Shown here in pieces: positions 35,110 to 45,018 of a stretch of 64,000 bases of DNA. The DNA lies in NCBI GenBank assembly GCA_030538275.1, contig JAUNUH010000003.1, positions 1 to 64,000 of the forward strand, written 5' to 3'. Origin of the DNA: Flavobacteriaceae bacterium. Lineage in GTDB: Bacteria; Bacteroidota; Bacteroidia; Flavobacteriales; Weeksellaceae. The position numbers and the translations under genes are program-made. The notes under the pieces were generated by a model, which ran no database searches, had not been told where the DNA came from, and saw only the letters and a list, made by a program, of their open reading frames with translations. How positions within the stretch are numbered: position 1 is the first letter of the stretch; each line of letters begins with the position of its first letter.

Positions 35110-37542
35110 TTACTTCTTGATCACTTGTTCGAAATGTGCGTTGCCATCCGTGTCAATAATTCTCAGATTATATTTACCTGTTGGTAACTCTGTGATATCG
35201 AATTGGTTGTTTGAGGTATTGATTTGCATCAATTTAGCACCGTTCATATCATAAACTTCAATCGTTTTGGATTCCACTTTGGCAATTTGTACTATGCCGT
35301 AAGTTGGGTTCGGAGTCAAAGCGATTTCAGTTCTGGCAGCAGCACCATTGTACATTGGCAGATAGAATGGACCTACCCACTCAGAGAATGTTCCGCCTGG
35401 ACAGCTAGTTCTGAACCAGATATCATAATCAAACGAAGGAACCAAAGCCTGCTGAATATGACCTGTACGAATATCTTCCATTCCGTACATTGGATAAGCT
35501 CTCAATGGTCTTCCTGCACGGTTGGCAGAACCTTGATAACGCGCTGTAGTGTCATCTGCTGTAAATGTTGCCGTAGTATCGCTCAAACGTGTAACTGTAA
35601 CGCCAGTTGGAGCCTCGCAAGTATCACAAGCATCACCAATTCCATCACCATCCCAATCCGCTTGGTCTGGGTTAGAAACAAACGGACAGTTGTCCACATC
35701 ATCAGCTATACCGTCACCATCTGTATCAACCACACCAATTGGCGTTCCTGCGCAACCACAATCTTCAGTAACTACGTCGTTTTCAGTAGTTTCATCTCCA
35801 TCATCACATGCATCACCGTAGTTAGCTTGTAATTCAGGACAATCGAATACTGGTGCAATCGGCGTTCCTGCGCAACCGCAATCTTCAGTAACTACGTCGT
35901 TTTCAGTAGTCTCATCTCCATCATCACATGCATCACCGTAGTTAGCTTGTAATTCAGGACAATCGAATTCTGGTGCAATCGGCGTTCCTGCACAACCGCA
36001 ATCTTCTGTTACCACATCATTTTCAGTAGTTTCATCGCCATCATCACATGCGTCACCGTAGTTAGCTTGTAATTCAGGACAATCGAATACTGGTGGAATT
36101 TGCGTTCCTACGCACTCACAGTTTTCATTGATTACATCATTTTCTGTAGAGGCATCTCCATCATCACATACATCACCGTAGTTAGCTTCTAATTCTGGAC
36201 AATCAAAATCAGGTTCAACTGTAGGGCAAGTCACACTTACTGTAACGGTTGTAGCATCACTATATTCATACAAATCTGCAATGAGATATACAGTTTGACC
36301 TGCGGTCATAGGGAATGTAGCTGGATCTCCATTGCCTCCGATATATCCTCCATTAATTAGGTTTTCTGAAGCGCTGTTACAAGCTGACATTAAGAAGAAA
36401 TCTGCATCATCCGTTCCTTCATCAGCATTGAATATGTAATCTCCGTCTGCAGGTGCCGTAAAGGCAAAAACTTGCTCAGATCCAGTATAATGGTAGCTAA
36501 CACCAGTATAATTTGTCCAAGAACCAGCATTTGGAACCAAATCAACTGTGTATTCTACACCACATTCCATAGCGATGATGTCATCACATGGGCTAGGAAG
36601 TAATTCGCATTCACAGTTTTCGTTAATGATCCCCGGCATTCCATTCACTGAACAAGCATAACCAAAGTTAGCCTCCAGTTCTGGGCAATCGAAAACAGGT
36701 GATTCATTAAAGCAATTCAGGGGGGCTGATGTCCAAGTTGAAGATTCTGGTAGCTGACCTGATAGTACAATTTCATCACCATTAGAAACAGTATAATTAG
36801 GCTCATTATCACCAAAATAACCATCATTGGTAATCCAAAAAGTCACAGGACCTGGTGCGAAAATACTACTCGTAATATTGTAATTTTCTCCGTAATTTCC
36901 ACCTGAGAGCAATACGGTTCCAGGAGAAGATCTTAACTCCCACATAACCTCGTCACCATAATAATTTTCCCATACATTTACTGTCCAGTAGCATCCTTCT
37001 GCTGTTGATGAACCCTGTGAAATATTGAGTGTGTAATCTTCTACCTGGCCGTATGGACTACTACTTACGCATCCATTATTCGGAGAGGGTATGTCAGTCC
37101 AGTAGGCTTTGGTAACACGCATACGTGTTGTGCCTAATGAAGCGGTAGTTGGTACAAAAATATTTGATACTGCCTGTATGCCGTCACTCCCTGTTGAATT
37201 TCTAATTGAGCCAATGGTATAGTGTTCACCTTCATCGGCAAAGTCACCATCCTGATTCCAATCAATGTACACTCGAATAGTTGTATTATAATCTCCTGCA
37301 GTATCCCCTTCAACCGCAAGAGAATATACATTGCCTGTCTCAATTTCTCCTATTATCGAAGTGAAATCCTCGTGCAGAGGTACTTCGCCTATGGAACTTG
37401 GATTATCGATGTTCGAAAACATTACCCTTGTAATCGATTCCAAAGTACTTAATCCGCTCACTTCACAATAAGGAGCAGGAAATTGTGCGGATGCCCACGT
37501 GAAACAACACGATAAGAGCAACCAGAAATAAAATTTTTTCAT
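35110..37542 (-). CDS. Secreted Cys-repeat protein with T9SS type A sorting domain (paralogue 1)
   Basis: An 810-residue exported protein. The signal peptide is residues 1-19 (ends TWASAQ). A GEVED-type domain with YIDWNQDGDFADEGEHY lies at about 90-175. A pre-peptidase-like beta domain lies at about 330-440. Four tandem 40-residue repeats of the form FDCPELxANYGDxCDDGD follow at about 440-605, and one degenerate copy lies earlier. A thrombospondin type 3-like Ca-binding segment (DTDGDGIADDVDNC) comes next. The last 75 residues are a T9SS type A domain (IEVYDMNGAKLM, ending QVIKK). It is probably a surface adhesin or matrix protein. The C-terminal 200 residues are nearly identical to the gene upstream. 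Confidence 0.85.
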   Translation of the reverse strand: MKKFYFWLLLSCCFTWASAQFPAPYCEVSGLSTLESITRVMFSNIDNPSSIGEVPLHEDFTSIIGEIETGNVYSLAVEGDTAGDYNTTIRVYIDWNQDGDFADEGEHYTIGSIRNSTGSDGIQAVSNIFVPTTASLGTTRMRVTKAYWTDIPSPNNGCVSSSPYGQVEDYTLNISQGSSTAEGCYWTVNVWENYYGDEVMWELRSSPGTVLLSGGNYGENYNITSSIFAPGPVTFWITNDGYFGDNEPNYTVSNGDEIVLSGQLPESSTWTSAPLNCFNESPVFDCPELEANFGYACSVNGMPGIINENCECELLPSPCDDIIAMECGVEYTVDLVPNAGSWTNYTGVSYHYTGSEQVFAFTAPADGDYIFNADEGTDDADFFLMSACNSASENLINGGYIGGNGDPATFPMTAGQTVYLIADLYEYSDATTVTVSVTCPTVEPDFDCPELEANYGDVCDDGDASTENDVINENCECVGTQIPPVFDCPELQANYGDACDDGDETTENDVVTEDCGCAGTPIAPEFDCPELQANYGDACDDGDETTENDVVTEDCGCAGTPIAPVFDCPELQANYGDACDDGDETTENDVVTEDCGCAGTPIGVVDTDGDGIADDVDNCPFVSNPDQADWDGDGIGDACDTCEAPTGVTVTRLSDTTATFTADDTTARYQGSANRAGRPLRAYPMYGMEDIRTGHIQQALVPSFDYDIWFRTSCPGGTFSEWVGPFYLPMYNGAAARTEIALTPNPTYGIVQIAKVESKTIEVYDMNGAKLMQINTSNNQFDITELPTGKYNLRIIDTDGNAHFEQVIKK
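35730..36213 (-). repeat. 120-base coding tandem repeats in paralogue 1
   Basis: Four in-frame units of 120 bases (40 residues) start at about 35733, 35853, 35973 and 36093. The three units nearest the 3' end of the gene are nearly identical at the DNA level; the fourth is more diverged. The unit holds six Cys in two clusters. Confidence 0.85.
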
Positions 37543-37868
37543 AAAAAAAATAAAATTTAAAGTGTTAATAATTAGTCAAAGTTAACATTTTATTTATAAA
37601 AACACAAATAAAAAGTTAAGAAAGTATTAATAAAATGTTTTATTAATTAAAGTTTATTAAGTGTATCAATTTGAATCTTTTTTTTGTGGTTTCTTTATCT
37701 TCTTTATTTCCTATTTCAAAAGCGTATGTTATGGTTGTTAAGCTGTTTATAGAATTTAGAATTTTTCTGTTTGAAGGATAAGTTGTGTGTTGACAATTTC
37801 AAGAATATAGCATAAAAAAAGCCGCCCCGATTTTCGGGACGGCTTATTTTTTAATTACGTATCAAAAA
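37543..37868. other. Intergenic region between the two paralogues
   Basis: This AT-rich 326-base stretch holds the upstream region of paralogue 1 and the terminator of paralogue 2 (37813-37844). No conserved reading frame, tRNA or strong promoter box was seen. Confidence 0.5.
37813..37844 (-). terminator. Terminator of the second T9SS repeat protein
   Basis: The stem agccgccccga/tcgggacggct (one wobble pair) has a short loop and a T-run on the minus strand. TTTTTT on the plus side could make it bidirectional. It differs from the hairpin at 35063-35087 by one base. Confidence 0.88.
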
Positions 37869-40800
37869 TTACTTCTTGATCACTTGTTCGAAATGTGCAT
37901 TTCCTTCGGTATCAATAATTCTCAGATTATATTTACCTGTTGGTAATTCACTGATATCGAATTGGTTATTGGCTGTATTGATTTGCATCAATTTAGCACC
38001 GTTCATATCATATACTTCAATCGTTTTTGATTCCACTTTGGCAATTTGAACCACACCATAAGTTGGGTTAGGCGTCAAAGCGATTTCTGTTCTGGCAGCA
38101 GCACCGTTGTACATTGGCAGATAGAATGGACCCACCCATTCAGAGAATGTTCCGCCTGGACAAGAAGTTCTGAACCAGATATCATATTCAAACGAAGGAA
38201 CCAATGCCTGCTGAATATGACCTGTACGAATATCTTCCATTCCGTACATAGGATAAGCTCTCAATGGTCTTCCTGCACGGTTGGCAGAACCTTGGTAACG
38301 TGCAGTAGTGTCATCTGCTGTAAATGTTGCCGTGGTATCGCTCAAGCGCGTAACTGTAACACCCGTTGGCGCCTCGCAAGTATCACAAGCATCCCCGATT
38401 CCGTCACCATCCCAATCCGCTTGGTCTGGGTTGTAAGTGTCAGGACAGTTGTCTACATCGTCTGCTACACCATCACCGTCAGCATCAGCAACTCCAATTG
38501 GTGTTCCTGCGCAACCGCAATCTTCTGTTACTACATCATTTTCAGTAGTTGCATCACCATCATCACATGCATCACCATAGTTAGCTTGTAATTCAGGACA
38601 ATCGAATACTGGAGGAATTGGCGTTCCTGCGCAACCGCAATCTTCTGTTACTACATCATTTTCAGTAGTTGCATCGCCATCATCACATGCATCACCGTAG
38701 TTAGCTTGTAATTCAGGACAATCGAATTCTGGTACAATTGGCGTTCCTGCGCAACCGCAATCTTCTGTTACCACATCATTTTCAGTAGTTGCATCACCAT
38801 CATCACATGCATCACCGTAGTTAGCTTGTAATTCAGGACAATCGAATTCTGGTGTCTCTTCCAGCGTTACAAACTCATATTGAACATAGGATCCCACTGT
38901 GCCGTCCTCGCAAACCCCTGCAACAAAAGCAGTATAAGATGTGGCTGGTGAAAGGTTGCTAAACTCAAAGCTATTGCTCATGACTCCTGTTTCGTCATAC
39001 AATACGGTTCCGCCTTCTAATAAGGCTACATTGTAAGAAACATTATTCTCACCTGCAGTCCAATAGATTGTTGCATTGGTATATCCTAAAACGGCAGCAA
39101 AAATGTCTGAAACATCACCACAAACCTCTGGTACAATCGGCGTTCCTGCGCAACCGCAATCTTCTGTTACTACATCATTTTCAGTAGTTGCATCACCATC
39201 ATCACATGCATCACCATAGTTAGCTTGTAATTCAGGACAATCAAATACCGGTGGAATTGGAGTACCTGCACATTCACAGTTTTCTGTAATCATATCATTT
39301 TCCGTTGAGGCATCACCATCGTTACAAGCATCACCGAAGTTAGCTTCTAGCTCAGGACAGTCGAATTCTGGTGCAACTGTAGGACAAGTTACACTCACAG
39401 TAACGGTTGTACCTCCTATAGATGTATATAAATCAGCAATGATATAAATCGTTTGACCTGTAGATAGTGCAAAGGTTCTTGCTGTACCAGTACCTGTACC
39501 TACTCCGGACATGTATGTATTCGTTAATAGATTTTCAGAGGTATTACTACAACCGCTCATCAAGAAGAAGTCTGCATCTCTGGCACCTTGGTTTACATTG
39601 ATTATATAATCTCCACTTGCAGGTGCCGTAAAGGCAAAAACTTGCTCAGAACCATTATAAGAGATGGTAACACCTGAATAATTCGACCAAGAGCCAGCAG
39701 TTGGAACTAAGTCTGCCGTGTATTCTACACCACATTCCATAACTATGATGTCATCACATGGGTTTGGAAGTAATTCGCATTCACAGTTTTCGTTAATGTT
39801 ACCCGGCATTCCATTCACTGAACAAGTATCACCAAAGTTTGCTTCCAGCTCAGGACAATCATAAACGATTTCAGTACCTTCCACCAAGATGGTATAAGGT
39901 CCTTCTGGACTGTTTGTAGTGGATGAATAATGACCAAACATAATGTAATAGGTCACGCCTGCTTCAGAAGCAAATTCAATCGATTCGTTACCTAATGAAC
40001 TATTATAATCTGAACTAGCAACACATACCAATGCACCACAGCTTCCGCTGAATACCATCAGTTCACCATCCCAACCAGCGTTGGTTGCATAAACGGTAAA
40101 TAAATTGCCATTGCCCACAATGGAAAACCAAACTCCGTCATTTGCTGAAGCAGTTCCGCAGGAAACAAAACCTGTTTGTGTAGCCAAGCTGGCATCGCCC
40201 GTATGTAATTCGTTCATCGTAAGTGCCGTAGCGCCTGAGCAATCATCATTTGCCGGTGGTGGCGGTGGTGTTCCTATACATATATCAAAATTCTGATAGG
40301 TTATAGCAGAGCCATAGCTATACACGCGAACCATATAGGTTGTACCTGCAGTTAATCCTGCAAGATTTAGTATGTTCGGATCGCTGTCAGTAACTCGTAT
40401 CAAAGCTTCACAACCACCAGAAGCATTATATACACCCATGGCCATATCTGTACTTGTAGTTGTAGTTGTACCTGTAGCTGTTACGTTAAGTAACGAAATT
40501 CTATGAGCGCTGGATGTTGCGGTAAACGAGAACCAAACATCGTTGTTGGGTGTTCCTACCACATCATCTGCCTGTCCAGATGCAGTTGCAAATAATGTTG
40601 TACCAGCAGTTACAACACCGCATTCCAAAGAGTTGTTAACCGTAAGTTCAATAGCTCCTGAGCATTCATCATTTGCTGGTGCTGGTGGAGGAGAAACCGT
40701 AAGCACGCCGCTTACATTCGTTGTTCCATCCCATGCGCCTCCGCCGCTTACATTATATCCACCATAATAATACGCACTGCCTGTCATTTGGTAACGCATC

Positions 40801-42068
40801 GCGTAATAATAGGTTCCTGCAGTGGTAATTGCTGTGCCTAAATTCGCCATATATTCATCATTGTTGCCTGACTGAATATTGAATGTAGCAGGTACCCAAT
40901 TGGTCCAGGTTGAAGGATCTGTATTTACTGTACTATAGCCAACCCAAGCTGTAATACCTTCACCGGCACCTTCTGCCTCGGTTACGCCTGCTTCATACAC
41001 TTGTCCATATACTACATAGTCCTCTCCAAAAGAAATCGTTCCCTGATCTGGCCATTGTAGATTTGCCCAGTCAATCGCTGGAACCTCTGAAAGACATGTA
41101 ATAGAATAATCCAATGGCACCATATTAGTCGCGTTTGAACAAGAAACCGAGCCATCCGCAATAAGAACCATATATATACTTCCTGATGGAGCAAATACTG
41201 AAATTCCTGTCAAATTAGCTCTACCACCTGTATCTGGTAGATCGTCACTATCAAATAACAATGTTCCTGATGTATTTGTACCATCATAAATTCGGATATC
41301 ATCATAAGTATTATCCGAAGAGGTGTTATATTCCAGCGTGCCAGCATGGAAGGTAAGCATCAATGCTTCTCCAGAATCAGATGAATATAACCAAACTTTA
41401 TTATCAGAATTAGAATAACAATAGGTTTGGTTTAATAATCCTGTATCACAATTTACCGATGTTACAGGTGTAGCGTCCCTTCCGTCACAATCTTCATCAA
41501 TACCGTTACCTGGAATGTCAACAGCACCCGGATGAATGTTTGGATTCGTATCATCACAATCTCCTTGAGCTGGGGAATAACCGTCACCATCTGCATCCAT
41601 ATTTTGTGACACAATTCTCAGCGTGTAAGCAGTGCTTTGTGGCAACGCCCAAGTAGAAATTACAATATAATACGTTTGTCCAGCCGTAACAGAAAGCGAA
41701 AAATTTCTTGGAGCATTACCGCTATTGGCCACTCCAGCAATACAGGCTACGCCAATATCTGCACAGCTTTGATATACAAATATACCACTATAAGTATCTA
41801 CTGGGGTCATCGATACCGATAAAACATCATTTGATGTTGCAGTATAAGAATATACAACATCGTCTCCGTTGAGATACGAACTGGTGCTCCCGCAACCAGA
41901 AGCTCCGGGTGAACCATTGTAATCGTCACCATACCCAGAAGTATTGTCCGTAACGCTAAAAGGAAGGGACGTTATGGGGATGGCAGTTTCGCAAGTCGCA
42001 CCTTGCGTTTGCGCGGTTGCCCACGTGAAACAACACGATAAGAGCAACCAGAAATAAAATTTCTTCAT
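37869..42068 (-). CDS. Secreted Cys-repeat protein with T9SS type A sorting domain (paralogue 2)
   Basis: A 1399-residue exported protein with a signal peptide nearly identical to that of its neighbour. After it come a pre-peptidase-like domain and a MopE-like metal-binding segment (DCDDTNPNIHPGA, then GIDEDCDG). A CUB-like beta domain and further beta-sandwich modules follow. Then there are two Cys repeats, a fibronectin type III-like insert (about 270 bases, 38860-39130), three more tandem Cys repeats, a thrombospondin type 3-like segment and the T9SS type A domain. One degenerate repeat (FGDTCSVNGMPG) lies earlier. The ATG at 42068 starts the signal peptide; an upstream in-frame start adds 19 implausible residues. 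It is a likely surface adhesin. Confidence 0.85.
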   Translation of the reverse strand: MKKFYFWLLLSCCFTWATAQTQGATCETAIPITSLPFSVTDNTSGYGDDYNGSPGASGCGSTSSYLNGDDVVYSYTATSNDVLSVSMTPVDTYSGIFVYQSCADIGVACIAGVANSGNAPRNFSLSVTAGQTYYIVISTWALPQSTAYTLRIVSQNMDADGDGYSPAQGDCDDTNPNIHPGAVDIPGNGIDEDCDGRDATPVTSVNCDTGLLNQTYCYSNSDNKVWLYSSDSGEALMLTFHAGTLEYNTSSDNTYDDIRIYDGTNTSGTLLFDSDDLPDTGGRANLTGISVFAPSGSIYMVLIADGSVSCSNATNMVPLDYSITCLSEVPAIDWANLQWPDQGTISFGEDYVVYGQVYEAGVTEAEGAGEGITAWVGYSTVNTDPSTWTNWVPATFNIQSGNNDEYMANLGTAITTAGTYYYAMRYQMTGSAYYYGGYNVSGGGAWDGTTNVSGVLTVSPPPAPANDECSGAIELTVNNSLECGVVTAGTTLFATASGQADDVVGTPNNDVWFSFTATSSAHRISLLNVTATGTTTTTSTDMAMGVYNASGGCEALIRVTDSDPNILNLAGLTAGTTYMVRVYSYGSAITYQNFDICIGTPPPPPANDDCSGATALTMNELHTGDASLATQTGFVSCGTASANDGVWFSIVGNGNLFTVYATNAGWDGELMVFSGSCGALVCVASSDYNSSLGNESIEFASEAGVTYYIMFGHYSSTTNSPEGPYTILVEGTEIVYDCPELEANFGDTCSVNGMPGNINENCECELLPNPCDDIIVMECGVEYTADLVPTAGSWSNYSGVTISYNGSEQVFAFTAPASGDYIINVNQGARDADFFLMSGCSNTSENLLTNTYMSGVGTGTGTARTFALSTGQTIYIIADLYTSIGGTTVTVSVTCPTVAPEFDCPELEANFGDACNDGDASTENDMITENCECAGTPIPPVFDCPELQANYGDACDDGDATTENDVVTEDCGCAGTPIVPEVCGDVSDIFAAVLGYTNATIYWTAGENNVSYNVALLEGGTVLYDETGVMSNSFEFSNLSPATSYTAFVAGVCEDGTVGSYVQYEFVTLEETPEFDCPELQANYGDACDDGDATTENDVVTEDCGCAGTPIVPEFDCPELQANYGDACDDGDATTENDVVTEDCGCAGTPIPPVFDCPELQANYGDACDDGDATTENDVVTEDCGCAGTPIGVADADGDGVADDVDNCPDTYNPDQADWDGDGIGDACDTCEAPTGVTVTRLSDTTATFTADDTTARYQGSANRAGRPLRAYPMYGMEDIRTGHIQQALVPSFEYDIWFRTSCPGGTFSEWVGPFYLPMYNGAAARTEIALTPNPTYGVVQIAKVESKTIEVYDMNGAKLMQINTANNQFDISELPTGKYNLRIIDTEGNAHFEQVIKK
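38489..38850 (-). repeat. 120-base coding tandem repeats in paralogue 2
   Basis: Three in-frame units of 120 bases lie at 38489-38850, and two more at about 39134-39370 beyond the fibronectin-like insert. The unit is the same 40-residue FDCPELxANYGDACDDGD module as in paralogue 1. Confidence 0.85.
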
Positions 42069-42292
42069 AAAATATATTTTTTTAATTATGCCTACGAATT
42101 TATTGTGGATTATTGAAATCTCCAAACATGATTTTAATCAATGTATAAATTTTAAATATTCATTCATAACAATTATTTAAACTTCCTTTATTACAAGCGA
42201 ATAGTGTAGAAATTACACTATAGAATGGAAAGCTTAATTTAGTTTCATTCTAAACAAAATAATTTCCTTTTCGGCTTAATGCTGAATTAGAT

Positions 42293-42300
42293 TATATTTG
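42293..42300 (+). promoter_or_regulatory. -7 box of dapD
   Basis: TATATTTG, an exact TAnnTTTG, lies 23 bases before the GTG start. The leader is about 16 bases. Confidence 0.5.
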
Positions 42301-42322
42301 TTGTCCCAAAATTTATTGAGCA

Positions 42323-43138
42323 GTGGAATTATTAAAAGAAATTATTGAGAAAGCCTGGATACAACGCGAATTGCTACAGGAGTCTTACACGCAAGAGGCT
42401 GTAAGAGAGGTTGTAGCTGCGTTGGATACAGGTGAATTGCGTGTGGCTGAGCCAGTTGCTACAGGTTGGCAAGTCAATGAATGGATCAAAAAAGCGGTTG
42501 TTATGTACTTTCCCATCCAAGAAATGGAAACGATAGAAGTAGGTCCGTTTGAGTTTTATGACAAAATTCCATTGAAAACCGGTTATGCCCAAAAGGGTGT
42601 GCGCGTGGTTCCGCATGCTATAGCACGTCATGGTTCATATGTGGCCAAAGGTGTGATTATGATGCCGTCCTACGTGAATATTGGAGCTTATGTAGATTCT
42701 GGAAGCATGGTAGATACTTGGGCCACCGTGGGCAGCTGTGCCCAAATCGGCAAAGATGTGCATTTGAGCGGCGGTGTAGGAATCGGTGGTGTACTGGAGC
42801 CTCTGCAAGCAGCACCTGTCATCATTGAAGATAATGCCTTTATAGGATCGCGCTGCATTGTGGTAGAAGGTGTGCGCGTAGGTAAAGAAGCGGTTTTGGG
42901 CGCAAATGTCGTTTTGACGGCTTCTACCAAAATTATAGATGTTACAGGAAATCAACCCAAGGAAATCAAGGGATATATTCCTGCGCGTTCGGTTGTGATA
43001 CCTGGAAGCTACACCAAATCTTTTCCTGCCGGAGATTTCCAGGTTCCTTGCGCCTTGATTATTGGTGAACGAAAAGAATCTACAGATAAAAAAACCTCAT
43101 TGAACGACGCGCTACGTACGCATAACGTGGCTGTGTAA
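42323..43138 (+). CDS. dapD: 2,3,4,5-tetrahydropyridine-2,6-dicarboxylate N-succinyltransferase
   Basis: Lysine/diaminopimelate pathway enzyme of 271 residues that uses succinyl-CoA. An N-terminal helical domain is followed by a left-handed beta-helix with hexapeptide repeats. Family segments visible are RVVPHAIARHGSYV, MMPSYVNIGAYVDSGSMVDTWATVGSCAQIG and the GGVLEPLQAAPVIIEDNAFIGSR loop. The start is GTG, the only one that fits the promoter and length. The stop is 8 bases before the glycosyltransferase fusion, so they probably share a transcript, although the pathways differ. Confidence 0.95.
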   Translation: MELLKEIIEKAWIQRELLQESYTQEAVREVVAALDTGELRVAEPVATGWQVNEWIKKAVVMYFPIQEMETIEVGPFEFYDKIPLKTGYAQKGVRVVPHAIARHGSYVAKGVIMMPSYVNIGAYVDSGSMVDTWATVGSCAQIGKDVHLSGGVGIGGVLEPLQAAPVIIEDNAFIGSRCIVVEGVRVGKEAVLGANVVLTASTKIIDVTGNQPKEIKGYIPARSVVIPGSYTKSFPAGDFQVPCALIIGERKESTDKKTSLNDALRTHNVAV

Positions 43139-43146
43139 AAGGATAT

Positions 43147-45015
43147 TTGCTGGAATTGAAGAAAATTTTAATCATACAAAATAAATTTATTGGCGATGTT
43201 TTGGCTTCTTCTGTGATAGCCAATAATCTGAAAGAATATATGCCCGACAGTGAAATTCACTTTTTTTGCTATGAGCAGGCTCAAGATATTCTGATAGGAA
43301 ATCCAGCGGTAGATAAATTAATATTGTTCAATGATAGTGCACTTAAAAAATATTCGGTACTCAAAAAATTTGCTGAGCAGATAAAAAAGGAGAAATACGA
43401 TATTCTCATCGATCCGTATGCCAAGATTCAAAGCCGTTATATTACTTGGTTTTCTGGTGCTGATCGGCGTATAAGCTACGACAAGCCAGTTTTCAAGCAT
43501 TTGTACACAGATGTGGTGGCGCAGGCAGATACTACCCAATTGGGCTATTGCAAGGCTTTGGAAGATCGCTTGAAATTGCTGGAGCCTTTGGGCATTAATG
43601 TGCAACATCTCGAGCATAAGTTTAAGTTGTTTTTGAGCAAAGAAGAAAAAGAAGAGGGTAAAGAAATTTTGCGTCGTGCAGGATTAGATTTGTCCAAACC
43701 TGTTTTTATGCTGGGGATATTGGGTAGCAGCCCGTCCAAATCATGGACGCTGGACAAGATGGCGCAGTTGATTTCTTTTATTCAAGAAAATTATGACGTG
43801 CAAATTTTGTTTAATTATATTCCGGTTCAAAAAGAAAGCGTAGATTTAATTATTTCAAAATTGAAAAACACGCATAATATTTATCCCGAAGTTATGGGAA
43901 AAAGTGTGCGTGAGTTTCTTAAAATTATGTCTGCATGTAGTGCATATATAGGAAACGAAGGTGGCGGCATCAATATGTCTAAAGCTTTAGAAAAACCGAC
44001 ATTCAGTATATATTCTCCACATAAATTTCCAGAGATTTGGGGCTGTATGGAAAATCAACCTCAACATGCCAGTGTACATTTGCGCGAAATAAGACCAGAT
44101 TTGTATGTACGTCCAGATTTGGATAAATTACTGGATAAAGCGTCTTTTTATTATGATTTAATCGATTACGATTTTGTGATAGAAAAATTCAAATATTTTG
44201 TTCAAATTAATTTTCCGCAGCTTATTTCTTCAGAAAAAAAGGTAAAACGACCAACAACAGGAATTACAGCCTTGTTGATTACCAAAAATGAAGAAGAAAA
44301 CATCAATGCCTACTTGTCCGAGGTGAATAAATATGCAGATGAAATCATTCTGGTGGACTCATTTAGCACGGATCGTACGGTAGAATTGGCGCAACGCAAC
44401 TCCAAAGTTACTGTGTATCAAAGGGAATTTGACAATTTTTCGAGCCAAAGGAACTATGCCCTCAGCAAGGCTCAAAACAATTGGGTTACTTTTTTTGATG
44501 CCGATGAAAGGCTTCCACAACCTTTGATTGCCGAAATTCTGGAAACGGTAAAAAATCCGGGGAATAAAACTTCCTTTTATATTTACCGCCGGTTTTATGT
44601 TCAAAACAGCAGATTGAAATACAGCGGCTGGCAGAACGACAAAGCCATTCGACTATTCAAAAAGTCTTGTTGCCGATACAAAGAGGAATATTTGGTACAC
44701 GAAATCCTTGAATGCCAGGGACAAACTGGAAAACTCAGCAACAAGCTCAATCATTATTCCTATAAAACATTTGCTGATTATAGGGATAAATTATATTTTT
44801 ATTCAAAATTAAGAGCACAAGAACTGTATCGTAAGAAAACCAAGCCAAACTTCTTTCATTATTACATCAAGCCCGGATTCAGGTTTTTTCATCATTATTT
44901 GTTCAGATTTGGATTTTTAGATGGATATGCAGGTTTCAGAATGGCAGATTTACTCTCCAGATATGTGCACAAGCGTTATGAGTTTTTGGATGAATTATGG
45001 GAGCAAAAGGAATAG
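43147..45015 (+). CDS. GT9-GT2 glycosyltransferase fusion
   Basis: A 622-residue protein made of two glycosyltransferases. Residues 1 to about 340 are heptosyltransferase-like GT9 (KKILIIQNKFIGDVLASSV at the start; IGNEGGGINMSKAL near 275). Residues from about 370 are GT2 of the WaaE/KdtX type (ALLITKNEEENI, VDSFSTDRT, FFDADERLP). Each half looks complete. Such enzymes normally act separately in lipopolysaccharide core or surface glycan assembly; here one chain could add two consecutive sugars. No ATG fits: TTG at 43147 follows an AAAAGGA site, and TTG at 43156 is possible. It heads a glycosyltransferase cluster. Confidence 0.85.
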   Translation: MLELKKILIIQNKFIGDVLASSVIANNLKEYMPDSEIHFFCYEQAQDILIGNPAVDKLILFNDSALKKYSVLKKFAEQIKKEKYDILIDPYAKIQSRYITWFSGADRRISYDKPVFKHLYTDVVAQADTTQLGYCKALEDRLKLLEPLGINVQHLEHKFKLFLSKEEKEEGKEILRRAGLDLSKPVFMLGILGSSPSKSWTLDKMAQLISFIQENYDVQILFNYIPVQKESVDLIISKLKNTHNIYPEVMGKSVREFLKIMSACSAYIGNEGGGINMSKALEKPTFSIYSPHKFPEIWGCMENQPQHASVHLREIRPDLYVRPDLDKLLDKASFYYDLIDYDFVIEKFKYFVQINFPQLISSEKKVKRPTTGITALLITKNEEENINAYLSEVNKYADEIILVDSFSTDRTVELAQRNSKVTVYQREFDNFSSQRNYALSKAQNNWVTFFDADERLPQPLIAEILETVKNPGNKTSFYIYRRFYVQNSRLKYSGWQNDKAIRLFKKSCCRYKEEYLVHEILECQGQTGKLSNKLNHYSYKTFADYRDKLYFYSKLRAQELYRKKTKPNFFHYYIKPGFRFFHHYLFRFGFLDGYAGFRMADLLSRYVHKRYEFLDELWEQKE

Positions 45016-45018
45016 ATT

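Noticed and set aside
35224-35832. Long plus-strand Ser/Thr-rich frames opposite the T9SS repeat genes (also 38046-38591)
   Set aside because: They are antisense shadows of the Asp-rich repeats; the same artefact appears at both paralogues.
37721-37870. Possible CRISPR-like array from repeated sequence near the T9SS genes
   Set aside because: The repeats are in-frame coding units of 120 bases without spacers, and no cas gene is present.
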